This document shows positions 36,701-49,148 of a stretch of DNA of 64,000 nt, piece by piece; within the stretch, counting starts at the first letter, position 1; each line of letters begins with the position of its first letter. Source of the DNA: Phorcus lineatus (taxonomy: Eukaryota > Mollusca > Gastropoda > Trochida > Trochidae); assembly GCA_921293015.1 (NCBI GenBank), contig OV121092.1, positions 5,648,001-5,712,000 of the forward strand, read 5' to 3'. Both the position numbers and the translations under genes were made by a program. The notes beneath the pieces were generated by a model. The model saw nothing but the letters and a program-made list of their open reading frames with translations. It was not told the DNA's origin and ran no database searches.

Positions 36701-38115
36701 TATAACAATACAAAAAATCAAAATTTAAATATACATGCAACCAGTGTCAGTATTAATGAAATACACCGCAATTGTAGCAACTATTTGGTTAAACTATAAA
36801 CGTCAAACTGAGACATCTATATCTATTTACATGGTGATGGTATCAGGGGGCACCATTGTGTATATATTTGAGATATTATTTAAGTGTTTTGATATGACAG
36901 TTTGACATGGTAATAAGAAAAGAAACCATTCATTGGTACAACAAGAGAAAAGGAATTTTCTATGACCAGCCTTATGATAAATCATGTATTACCCCCACCA
37001 CCCCTCCCCCCCCCTACCGCCGATATTACCTCCCCCTCCCCCAACCGCCGACATTACCCCCCCCCCCCTCCCCCAACCGCCGACATTACCACCCTCCCCC
37101 AACAGCTTAAAGTACTGTCATTTTAGGGTACAGTTCTGTACACGCAATCTACTTTTAGTATCATATGAACAATGTAGGTAAAGGCCTCGGGAAAGAGAGC
37201 TTTCGTAAATACATAACTAGTCCATTAATACACAACATTTAGTAAAGGATGATAAAATTTCTTCATTCAGATAACATTATGTGCACAAGATTAGTAAGCA
37301 TAGGTAAATATTATATTTAAAGTATACTGCGAAGAAATTGTTAAATAGATAAGTAAGGTGAAGGTATAATGAGATACAAGCATGCGTATGACATGTGAAG
37401 CGACCTTAAAATCTCATAAATATCGCATTTCCTTTCAAAGGTCTACCCTCAAGACTCCTGTATTTTGTGACATTAAATGTTAGCCAAAATACCATTTTGT
37501 ACATTTCGTTTTGTTACATGACTTTTTGGGGGGATTAAATGTTCACATGCGGATGAATGAAGGCGTTATGTACTGAATTTTTCTCCGAAAAACACATATT
37601 TATGGCAATAATCTGCTTTTATTTCTAAAGCAGTGATAAGATATACGCCATTTACTTTCAAAACAAACGTAATAAATTAAGAAATCGTCGAAAGATTTTA
37701 AAAGCTTCCCACATACCAATCAATAATTGTGTAACTATTTATTGCGTTTTTTAGCTTGCCAATATTCAAACCACTTTTACAAATGACATTTCCATCTTAA
37801 AACAGATGGACCTAAGATACAACGATCTTATATAGGAAATAAACTTTAACTACGCTTACACAATTTATATTTTAAATTTCGTTTATCATAATTTGATTTT
37901 CTTAACTCATCATGCCTAAAGCACAAATTTATTTATATTTCGTTTGGATGTTTTAAAATACACATTATTTATCGGCCGTGTAAGAAACTGAAGTGTGTTT
38001 ATATACAGCGAAAGTAAAATCACATAAATACCCAATGATATTAGTCGAATGAACTCACTATTGAGCTTCATCAGTGAATACATGTAACCCTTCTAAAGAA
38101 ACCGAGATCGGAATG
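36701..38115. other. intergenic, C-rich tract inside
   Basis: No gene. 36,989-37,107 is a C-rich tandem stretch with a repeated CCTCCCCCAACCGCCGACAT-TACC unit of about 30 bp and runs of up to about 13 C. Its minus strand has many runs of three or more G and could form G-quadruplexes. Short proline-rich frames across it are artefacts of the repeat. Confidence 0.7.
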
Positions 38116-38119
38116 TCAT

Positions 38120-38338
38120 GAAACAATAGACTGACACAATGAATATTGCATTGCGGTGAAACCACCAGCCGGAACTAGTGGACCGTGGGTGGTACTGCAT
38201 TGAAATTCAATGTAGCATTGCACCCAAACCTTACTGCGTGTAGAACAGTTCTCTACTACAGACAGAGTTGCCGAGCGGGATTCGAACGACGGACCTCTTG
38301 ATCCAAAGACGAACGCGCTAACCACTGCCCTGGAGGAC
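38120..38338 (-). repeat. tRNA-derived SINE
   Basis: On the minus strand the head (38,338 to 38,267) has GGCAGTGGTTAGCGCG as A box, an anticodon-like arm around TCTTTGGATCAAGA, and a perfect B box GTTCGAATCCCG. A non-tRNA body follows, containing CAGTACCACCCACGGTCCAC, to about 38,120. The head is unlike the SINE at 36 kb, so at least two SINE families are present. Confidence 0.6.
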
Positions 38339-39144
38339 ATCAGAGAGAAGATACTGCTTTAGCATGAGGAAATAGTCAAGACATTACTTTTACTAAATTC
38401 ATGTTTAAAAGTTACACTGAAGCAAGCCACTTAAAATAATTTAATATCTAATACTAGTAATTGAATATGAATGAAAGAGAGGCTGAGAAATAGCGTTTCA
38501 TGTGCTTTCAACAAATTTCAGTCGTTCAACACGTGATAACGTGCCAAGTATAACTGAGTAGTGTTCATGGACATGCGTTCATTTCATATTTCAGAACCTA
38601 ATACAAAATTCTAATTGAGGACCGAGTGACGGGAGCAGATACTTCTAAGGTGCCAGGAGGGATATGACATAGTTTGTCCTAACTGATTCTCCTGTAGATT
38701 ATAAGTTATAAGTTGTGATACTTTTAGGCATCGTAGCATGACAAAACAACATGCAAGCAAGGGAAACAAGAACTTTCAGATGTATGTTCTATACATAAAA
38801 TGAGATTGGTTGTCTTTAATGACATACGAATACAAATTTAAGGACAACAACATGGTAACAATCAAGGACATTTATTTCATTAGAAAGGATACACTCATGA
38901 ACAAATGAAACGCCACCATACAAAATGCGAGATAGTCTAATCGACGAGAGATAAAACCATTGGAATTACCACTTGTTTAGAGGTCAAATATTTTACATAT
39001 CTAATTTTCAAACATTACTGTTTACATTTCTGAAAAACACTCATCAAAAAAAGACGAAATATGAGCGCAGAAATGGTCTTTTAGTTTGTTTTGACGTCCT
39101 ACCGTAATGACACGTTAACAAATTATTGTTGAGCAGGTTTTATT
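38339..39144. other. intergenic, no gene seen
   Basis: AT-rich sequence without recognisable coding or repeat features. Confidence 0.5.
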
Positions 39145-39266
39145 TAAGGATTGTTTTACATTTTTTGTGAACAGCAACAAATTGTATAACATCGCGTAGC
39201 GATGTTATACAAAATTTGTTGCTTTTATATATCGATAGAGGCACAAAAAATGTAAAACAATCCTTA
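39145..39266. repeat. 122-bp foldback palindrome
   Basis: The outer arms are TAAGGATTGTTTTACATTTT and AAAATGTAAAACAATCCTTA; the middle arms are GCAACAAATT and AATTTGTTGC. The core is a perfect 12-bp inverted pair, GTATAACATCGC and GCGATGTTATAC, around GTA. One side has about 15 extra unpaired bases (39,224-39,240). It is a MITE-like hairpin, probably a recent insertion because the arms are almost perfect. Flanking target duplication could not be fixed. Confidence 0.8.
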
Positions 39267-40543
39267 TAATTACTAAATTATTCTTATATATATATTCATA
39301 TAATTAATCAACTCTACTTCCAAAGATTTTCCGAATAATTTAAACAAATCTTGAATATTTGTCGCCAACATTACGTTACTTTGCAGTTTGTTACACACAA
39401 CTATACATGGTTGAATAAAAATTGCGAATTTCATGTACAAAAACGGAATATGATTTAATTCGTTTTTATCAGCATAGACGCGCATGCAGTCAAAGTTAGT
39501 CTTAACTCGAGTCCGCATTTTTTGGAATAACCCTAATTAGCATATCACGTACATTCAAAATGGCTTCCGTTTGTGAAACGATTCGAGCTGTAAAACTTCA
39601 GGACTCGTAGTTATTAAAATAAAGAGTTTTCGGTGAAGGTAATTATTTCTTTTGGGGGAGGAAAGTACTATCTGGTTATCCACTCAATTATCAAGATGAT
39701 GACATGCGTACATTTCTTATTTTGCAAAAAAAACAAAACAAAGTAACGCGATGTTGTCATAACCGGACTAGCCGTTGCGTCAATTTGTTCTATCAGATGG
39801 TGACGTCATAAAGTATGTTTGCACGAGGTATAACAGCAAAATTTTCTGCATTCATCGAGAAATGGTTGTATGTTTTTGAGAGCTCTCGTCCAATCAGAAT
39901 CGCCGAAAAACGTGTAACAACATCATTTTGTAATTATGTGTCAATATCACTTTATTTATTAAATGTCATTTTGAAAGAGCAATAAAAGGACCCCAAGAGT
40001 ACTTAAAGATACACTTCAATATAAGTATGAAACTCTAATGTCTGAAACAGTGAAAACCTTTTGAAAAACATCTGTTAAAACATTAAAAGTCGTCTTTGTC
40101 GGCAGCAGTATTTCATTTATTACTTGTTGAAATGTGGCGACCGAAAACGTATGACTCCCTTTTGAAATGTATTCTACAGTTAAAATACCTTATCCTTCTT
40201 CTCCAAATCAAATCATGTTTTAGGTATTCATAATTGCTTTTTCTAAAATCAATTCACAATTGGCTTCGTGGAAATTTGAAAATGATACTAGCATATGAAA
40301 TTGATACAACCTCTTGGCAACAATACAATTTTATCCCTGTATCCTTTACAAAGGACATAACCCATACATCTCCAATTGTTTCATTGCTTTCTCATTTTCC
40401 AATCTCTTGTTCATCGATTAATTATTTACACGTGACCTATCAATTGAATGAACTGTCGTCAAGTTAGTTTCTCATACATAGTCCGTGATACAAAGTTATT
40501 TTTGTCTGAATTTGTTAAGGATTATTGTATAGATTTGGACAAA
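39267..40543. other. intergenic, upstream of the PAN exon
   Basis: No gene before the PAN exon. A TGACGTCAT site lies at about 39,800. No TATA box or splice acceptor for an upstream non-coding exon can be assigned with confidence. Confidence 0.4.
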
Positions 40544-40856
40544 ATGCTTCCCACAAATATCATGCAATTTGTTATATTGTGGTTTTATTGTCTGAAGAAA
40601 TGTGCAGGTAGATGTAAGACACAAAACTTTGCCAGGAGAGATTTTGGAAAGACTACAATAAAGAAACTGTCCCTATTTTCGAAATCTGGATATAGATCTG
40701 CACTAGAATGTACGGCTCTGTGTCATCGGGATAGGGAATGCGTGTCCTTCTTCTACAACTTACAGAGTGGTGAGTGTACTGGCCACGCCGTCCAGTTCTA
40801 CTCAACTGAGCCTGGGAGTCCTGAAGAAGGGTCCGTCTACTACACAAGGCCTATAG
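40544..40856 (+). CDS. signal peptide + PAN/apple exon of a fibrinogen-related protein
   Basis: This is the first coding exon of a secreted protein. ATG at 40,544 (A at -3) opens a short hydrophobic leader (IMQFVILWFYCL). About 80 residues of PAN/apple type follow: CKTQNF, a K/L-rich strand, then S-x2-EC-x3-C-x5-C-x-SF-x-YN-x5-C, the cysteine spacing of PAN_1 domains. The frame upstream of 40,544 is open but starts less plausibly. The exon ends TATAG|GTTAGT, donor at 40,857, phase 1, and the frame stops at once if unspliced. Phase and content fit the FReD exons at 52,135 and 55,491, which begin with a phase-1 acceptor, giving PAN followed directly by DCAEIL. PAN domains bind proteins or carbohydrates. 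I infer a pattern-recognition lectin. The linkage over 11 kb is not proven. Confidence 0.65.
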
Positions 40857-43800
40857 GTTAGTGGAAGTAGATTCTGACTCACTCGCAGAATAATGAGATT
40901 GAAAATACTTTAATGCACAATGTTGTTCAGACTAGCATAGCTTACGACATGGGAGTATACTTTTAGAGGATGTGTCAAAATACATGGCTAAGAATTAACA
41001 AATATCATGAATGAAGAATGTGACACATATAACGCTGAACACCTGAAATTTTGGCAGACCAAGATACACAATAATTACTAAATTTAGATGTCATTGAAAT
41101 TATCAAATGGCCTCAGGAATGTGAAGAAGCCGAAAGCACAAGTCAATTTACATGAAATGAAGATTTAAAATCATCCAAACCCTTATCAGTCATTTTGTTT
41201 ACTTGAGGTAAGTTTCCGAGTTAACGATTTAATCATGACGCGCCATTGTGTCAGGGTTTTTAATCATAACTGGGACTTTTATACGCTCCATAGTTGAAAC
41301 ATTTCAACATCAGCTGTTACTTCGTGATAAAATTACACGTTTAATAATGTTTGACTCCTAAACCTCACTTGGTAACTCATTAAAATGGAACAATTCAAAG
41401 TATAACCGCCGGTTCAAGGGCTGGATGTAGCAGTTCTGTAACCTTTGTGTACTCGAGGCTGACTGCATTAGCCAAACGTTTTTTTGTGAGTGTTGTGTAT
41501 CTTTTGTGTGTTTCATGACAGTGAAACCTTAATAAATATTTCACATCTGTCACATCTGTTCACATCGATCGTGTGGTGGGAGAAGGCACTAATTAATTCA
41601 AACGTCAGGTTTAGTTTATTACCCACCTAACGGAAAGTATCGGAGAGTGGCGTATCCCAATATTCTAAAAGAGTCGTTTGTTGAACATTGATTCCTAGGG
41701 TAGCGTATCCATTTTGTTCAGAGATCCCAGGAAGAGCATCCACTGTGTATCTCAGACAGAAGTATGAGCGGTGTATCCGAGACAGGAGTATCGACGGTGA
41801 GACCAGACAAGCGCTCGGCTGTGCATCCCAGACAAGGGCCCTTATGTGCATTCCAGACAAGGGCTCTGCTGTTTTCCCACACAAGGGCACCCGCTGTGTA
41901 TTACAGACAAGGGCTCTGCTGTATATACCAGACAAGGGCATCCACTGTGTTTCCCAGACAAGGGCACCCACTGTGTACTACAGACAAGGGCACCCGCTGT
42001 GTATTACAGACAAGGGCTCTGCTGTGTATTAAAGAGAAGGGCATTTACTATGTATCCCACTGAGTATCCCAGACAAGTGCATTCAATGTGTTTTCCAGAC
42101 ACGGGCATGTGTATCCAATGCTGATAGTGTGGTTAAAATGGATTGAGTTTGGCAAATAGTCTTCAGTAGGCTGGATAAGACACATGAAGGCAGGCATAAC
42201 TGTGTACTACCCAGAACAGGTTGATATATAAACAAAGATAAGTTTCCTCGTGCAACAACATGAAATTGGGAATTAACTGAAATAAAATAGGATCATAATG
42301 ATCCAGGGAAGGGCATCCTCATTTTATCCCATACATGAGAATACACTGTGTATCACCCGTCTACCCATTATTGTATATCTCACTATCATAATGCATTCCT
42401 TCATTTTGTATAACAATGCCGTAGAAATTCACCATCTCTGTAATCAGCAATAATGTACTTATTTGTGTTTTACACATGCCACTATCATCAAATTCAGGAA
42501 AGAAATATTTCAATCTGAAATCACTAAATCTTTAATACTTATATATTTCATTAAATTGCAGGATCTTAATAAAAACACTTTAAATGGCCCTTTGTACATG
42601 TGGAAAAAGATTCTCCGTTTTCACTTTGAAACTAAAATGAATCACATGACTTTTGGATATAAACATAAAGGTCAAAGATTCACACAAAAATATTTTCCTT
42701 TCAAACTTGTGTTATATTTCCTGAAATTTAATTGCAAACACTGTGTATAATTTCCTCAAGTATACGTCCTCCAGTATACCAGGAGCCTTCGACTAGGCAA
42801 TGGAATCCTCACATGCAGTCGGTAATAATTTCTTGTGTTGAACTTATGACATTTTGACAGGAATCGCCGCCGGTAAGTTATAATACGTCGTTTTCAAGTT
42901 TGAGGCTGGTTTTTAAAATGTCACTTTTTTTACTGATTCAATAGAATAGTCATGCCATTTGATGTCCCATTTTTCAATGGACTCTATCAATTAAGGTGAG
43001 CTTTTAAGAAGGAAGAGAATGTAAGTATGATTAATGCATAGGTTCTTACTGTTCTTATCTTATCTCTAATTTGGTAGTCAAAACATGGATATAACACTTG
43101 GCTAAGAAACAATAAGTATAAAACATATAATTATAATGCCTGTTTGATTTCCCCATCAATTTCCTCATCAAATCTATTTTTGTTTCGATCAAGATCTATT
43201 TATTGATTTTCTGTTGAGATCAACACAGAAAATATTAAGTTTTATTTAGGTAATCATTGTATTGATAAACATGACATTTGAATTTATAATGAATCCATTC
43301 ATTCATTTTAAATCAAATGAATGCATGAGTTAAACACACACACACACCAAGAGCCAAAGTTGCCTTGTTAAACTGAACTGAATGATATCACCTCACAAAA
43401 AGTACAGAAAATATCTGATTCTTACACATCGTTTTAGAAATAGGGGATCATCTTTAAAAATACGAAAATCTTATAACAACGTAGACATAAGTCTGTCCTT
43501 TCCGCTCTACGAGACAAGGAGATAAGATTGCCGCGCTATCCTATTAAATTGTTTTAAAAAGGAATTTTGCACAAATGCAAGGAATTCCACACATTTTAAC
43601 TTTACTTCCGTGCAAAACAAAATTGCGTCAAATTGGCAATTAGTATGGTAGGAACAAAAAAAAGAAGGCCAAGAGAAATACGATAGTTGTGAATATAGAT
43701 CTAATAATGATGGAACGTATTGAGGAAGTGTAAGTGTTTATGCCTATCAATGTCATATTTTTTTATATTCTCTCTCAAAAAGGAAAACCTTTTAGGAAGG

Positions 43801-45034
43801 ACTATGATTTCAACAAGGTTAATTATTGCTTTTTTTTTGCATTATTGAAATTCGGGAACTTCCAATTAATCTCCATCGAATTTATCTTCATCAACGTATT
43901 TTGATTAAAAATATCTGTAATACTATGTAAATAGAATCAATATACAGAACTACCAAAATCAAGTTCACGCATTTCACACATGTTAAAAGTTCTGTTGAAC
44001 GAATAACAAAAATTCGACAGTTGGTTATTCTTCTAGCATTTGAAAACGTATCTTTTCTCCCAAGCATAATTGCAAGAGAGCAAGTGTAAATAATGACTTT
44101 GTTTATGTTGCGCTTTGAGTAACTGCCGTGTGGAAGTTAGCGCTATACAAGCACTGTTATTATCCTGATTATTTTTTTTTTCTCATTATTTTTTTCCACG
44201 ATTTTGTGGCTCAAATTTCTCTAAAACTACTAATGTAACTTCAACCAAACTTTCAGGGATGATAGCCTCTGAGCTGAAATTGATACAATTGAAATCGAAT
44301 TTGCACTTCCTGTCTCCGTTGCAGAGTTAAAGCCCCTTCAAATTTCGCAAATTAGCATGAGCAAAAATTACAAAATGTACTAAGAGACTTGCAACTTGCT
44401 TTAAAAGATGCGCATTAGCATTTACAACAAAAAAGTAAATCATGGCAAAATTGTAGGTCACGTGCTTAAGACTCTATCTTGGTTTTAGTGCATTTTTCAG
44501 CATTTACGACCCCAACTAACTTTGAAGATACTTGCACGAAAGAGCTGAAACTTGTACATAATGCAGCTAATGCATTGTCAAAATGTCAAAAACTGCAAAA
44601 TCGCCAACTTCAAGGGCACATAACTCTAAAACATAGGTCAGGAATTGCATGATTTTTACAGGACAGCAAGACCTCATTGTATTCTACAAGAATCAATATT
44701 GAAATCGATCGCGAACAGTCATTTCCAGTTTTTATTAAAGTTCAAAAATGCAAAATTTCAATTTTCAAAAAATTAACATTGGGTCATTTTTCAAAATCAA
44801 TCTGGAGACTTGCAAATAAATTCAAAAGATGCGCGTTTACACGAAGCCAAAAAAGTTAATCATGACGACTTCGTAGGTCACGTGCTTTGTGTGACTTCGT
44901 AGTTCTGACATTCAAAACGCTACTCAAAATGCACCTAGAGACTAGACAAATGATTCAGACAGAGCAGAGTTCAAGGCAAACAGCATCTTACGACAATGTG
45001 CGCGTCTCAAGAATTGCCTGGGCAATCCTACTTC
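40857..45034 (+). other. first part of inferred 11.3-kb intron
   Basis: No further exon is recognisable. 41,740-42,120 is a degenerate tandem repeat of about 26-27 bp (CAGACAAGGGC, then ACCCGCTGTGTATTA-type). It accounts for the overlapping open frames on both strands. 44,105-44,160 (TGCGCTTTGAG..AGCGCTATACAAG..TTATTATCC) resembles the 3' tail of a retroposon. 44,215-44,893 holds two diverged copies of a repeat with GAGACTTGCAA..AAAGATGCGC..GTAGGTCACGTGCTT at 44,385-44,470 and 44,803-44,893. Confidence 0.55.
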
Positions 45035-45560
<526 letters not shown>

Positions 45561-48500
45561 AGTTGATATATGGTACCTAGTAGCTTAGAATATCAGAAAG
45601 TAGGCGCTGGATGCATAGTTGATATATGGTACCTAGTAGCTTAGAATTTCAGAAACTAGGCGCTAGATGCATAGTTGATATATGATACCTAGTAGCTTAG
45701 AATTTCAGAAAGTAGGCGCTGGATGCATAGTTGATATATGGTACCTAGTAGCTTAGAATTTCAGAAACTAGGCGCTAGATGCATAGTTGATATATGATAC
45801 CTAGTAGCTTAGAATTTCAGAAAGTAGGCGCTGGATGCATAGTTGATATATGATACCTAGTAGCTTAGAATTTCAGAAAGTAGGCGCTAGATGCGTAGTT
45901 GATATATGATACCTAGTAGCTTAGAATTTCAGAAACTAGGCGCTAGATGCATAGTTGATATATGGTACCTAGTAGCTTAGAATTTCAGAAAGTAGGCGCT
46001 GGATGCATAGTTGATATCTGATACCTAGTAGCTTAGAATATCAGAAAGTAGGCGCTGGATGCATAGTTGATATATGATACCTAGTAGCTTAGAATTTCAG
46101 AAAGTAGGCGCTAGATGCGTAGTTGATATATGATACCTAGTAGCTTAGAATTTCAGAAAGTAGGCGCTAGATGCGTAGTTGATATATGATACCTAGTAGC
46201 TTAGAATTTCAGAAAGTAGGCGCTAGATGCGTAGTTGATATATGATACCTAGTAGCTTAGAATTTCAGAAAGTAGGCGCTAGATGCATAGTTGATATATG
46301 GTACCTAGTAGCTTAGAATTTCAGAAAGTAGGCGCTGGATGCATAGTTGATATCTGATACCTAGTAGCTTAGAATATCAGAAAGTAGGCGCTGGATGCAT
46401 AGTTGATATATGATACCTAGTAGCTTAGAATTTCAGAAAGTAGGCGCTAGATGCGTAGTTGATATATGATACCTAGTAGCTTAGAATTTCAGAAACTAGG
46501 CGCTAGATGCATAGTTGATATATGGTACCTAGTAGCTTAGAATTTCAGAAAGTAGGCGCTGGATGCATAGTTGATATATGGTACCTAGTAGCTTAGAATT
46601 TCAGAAACTAGGCGCTAGATGCATAGTTAATATATGATACCTAGTAGCTTAGAATTTCAGAAAGTAGGCGCTAGATGCATAGTTGATATATGGTACCTAG
46701 TAGCTTAGAATTTCAGAAACTAGGCGCTAGATGCATAGTTGATATATGATACCTAGTAGCTTAGAATTTCAGAAAGTAGGCGCTAGATGCATAGTTGATA
46801 TATGATACCTAGTAGCTTAGAATTTCAGAAAGTAGGCGCTAGATGCATAGTTGATATATGATACCTAGTAGCTTAGAATTTCAGAAAGTAGGCGCTGGAT
46901 GCATAGTTGATATATGATACCTAGTAGCTTAGAATTTCAGAAAGTAGGCGCTGGATGCATAGTTGATATATGATACCTAGTAGCTTAGAATTTCAGAAAG
47001 TAGGCGCTAGATGCATAGTTGATATATGATACCTAGTAGCTTAGAATTTCAGAAACTAGGCGCTAGATGCATAGTTGATATATGATACCTAGTAGCTTAG
47101 AATTTCAGAAAGTAGGCGCTGGATGCATAGTTGATATATGATACCTAGTAGCTTAGAATTTCAGAAAGTAGGCGCTGGATGCATAGTTGATATATGATAC
47201 CTAGTAGCTTAGAATTTCAGAAAGTAGGCGCTGGATGCATAGTTGATATATGATACCTAGTAGCTTAGAATTTCAGAAAGTAGGCGCTGGATGCATAGTT
47301 GATATATGATACCTAGTAGCTTAGAATTTCAGAAAGTAGGCGCTGGATGCATAGTTGATATATGATACCTAGTAGCTTAGAATTTCAGAAAGTAGGCGCT
47401 GGATGCATAGTTGATATATGATACCTAGTAGCTTAGAATTTCAGAAAGTAGGCGCTGGATGCATAGTTGATATATGATACCTAGTAGCTTAGAATTTCAG
47501 AAAGTAGGCGCTGGATGCATAGTTGATATATGATACCTAGTAGCTTAGAATTTCAGAAAGTAGGCGCTGGATGCATAGTTGATATATGATACCTAGTAGC
47601 TTAGAATTTCAGAAAGTAGGCGCTGGATGCATAGTTGATATATGATACCTAGTAGCTTAGAATTTCAGAAAGTAGGCGCTGGATGCATAGTTGATATATG
47701 ATACCTAGTAGCTTAGAATTTCAGAAAGTAGGCGCTGGATGCATAGTTGATATATGATACCTAGTAGCTTAGAATTTCAGAAAGTAGGCGCTGGATGCAT
47801 AGTTGATATATGATACCTAGTAGCTTAGAATTTCAGAAAGTAGGCGCTGGATGCATAGTTGATATATGATACCTAGTAGCTTAGAATTTCAGAAAGTAGG
47901 CGCTGGATGCATAGTTGATATATGATACCTAGTAGCTTAGAATTTCAGAAAGTAGGCGCTGGATGCATAGTTGATATATGATACCTAGTAGCTTAGAATT
48001 TCAGAAAGTAGGCGCTGGATGCATAGTTGATATATGATACCTAGTAGCTTAGAATTTCAGAAAGTAGGCGCTGGATGCATAGTTGATATATGATACCTAG
48101 TAGCTTAGAATTTCAGAAAGTAGGCGCTGGATGCATAGTTGATATATGATACCTAGTAGCTTAGAATTTCAGAAAGTAGGCGCTGGATGCATAGTTGATA
48201 TATGATACCTAGTAGCTTAGAATTTCAGAAAGTAGGCGCTGGATGCATAGTTGATATATGATACCTAGTAGCTTAGAATTTCAGAAAGTAGGCGCTGGAT
48301 GCATAGTTGATATATGATACCTAGTAGCTTAGAATTTCAGAAAGTAGGCGCTGGATGCATAGTTGATATATGATACCTAGTAGCTTAGAATTTCAGAAAG
48401 TAGGCGCTGGATGCATAGTTGATATATGATACCTAGTAGCTTAGAATTTCAGAAAGTAGGCGCTGGATGCATAGTTGATATATGATACCTAGTAGCTTAG

Positions 48501-49148
48501 AATTTCAGAAAGTAGGCGCTAGATGCATAGTTGATATCTGATACCTAGTAGCTTAGAATTTCAGAAACTAGGCGCTAGATGCATAGTTGATATATGGTAC
48601 CTAGTAGCTTAGAATTTCAGAAAGTAGGCGCTGGATGCATAGTTGATATATGGTACCTAGTAGCTTAGAATTTCAGAAACTAGGCGCTAGATGCATAGTT
48701 AATATATGATACCTAGTAGCTTAGAATTTCAGAAAGTAGGCGCTAGATGCATAGTTGATATATGGTACCTAGTAGCTTAGAATTTCAGAAACTAGGCGCT
48801 AGATGCATAGTTGATATATGATACCTAGTAGCTTAGAATTTCAGAAAGTAGGCGCTAGATGCATAGTTGATATATGATACCTAGTAGCTTAGAATTTCAG
48901 AAAGTAGGCGCTGGATGCATAGTTGATATATGATACCTAGTAGCTTAGAATTTCAGAAAGTAGGCGCTGGATGCATAGTTGATATATGATACCTAGTAGC
49001 TTAGAATTTCAGAAAGTAGGCGCTGGATGCATAGTTGATATATGATACCTAGTAGCTTAGAATTTCAGAAAGTAGGCGCTAGATGCATAGTTGATATATG
49101 ATACCTAGTAGCTTAGAATTTCAGAAACTAGGCGCTAGTTGCATAGTT
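45561..49148 (+). repeat. 56-bp minisatellite, ~64 copies
   Basis: About 3.6 kb of direct 56-bp units: AGTTGATATATGATACCTAG, TAGCTTAGAATTTCAGAAAG, TAGGCGCTGGATGCAT. Variants are GGTACC/GATACC, AAACTAGG/AAAGTAGG, CTGG/CTAG, GCGTAG/GCATAG and ATCTG/ATATG. A rare AGTTAATAT variant recurs exactly 2,072 bp (37 units) apart, at 46,625 and 48,697, inside matching variant strings. A block was therefore copied across the array, while the middle (about 47,100-48,500) is almost uniform. It lies in the inferred intron between the PAN exon and FReD1. All frames contain stops, so there is no coding potential. Confidence 0.97.

Noticed and set aside
36907-37181. Proline-rich small proteins over the C-rich tract
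   Set aside because: The frames only translate the CCTCCCCC repeat. No start context, homologue or conserved frame.
38267-38338. Functional tRNA gene on the minus strand
   Set aside because: The B box is intact, but the acceptor stem does not close and a non-tRNA body continues downstream. Called a SINE.
41627-42124. Four overlapping frames of about 92-114 codons on both strands
   Set aside because: They translate a degenerate 26-27 bp tandem repeat inside the inferred intron.
45561-49148. CRISPR-like array
   Set aside because: Units are directly adjacent with no unique spacers, and the context is a eukaryotic intron with GT-AG splicing.
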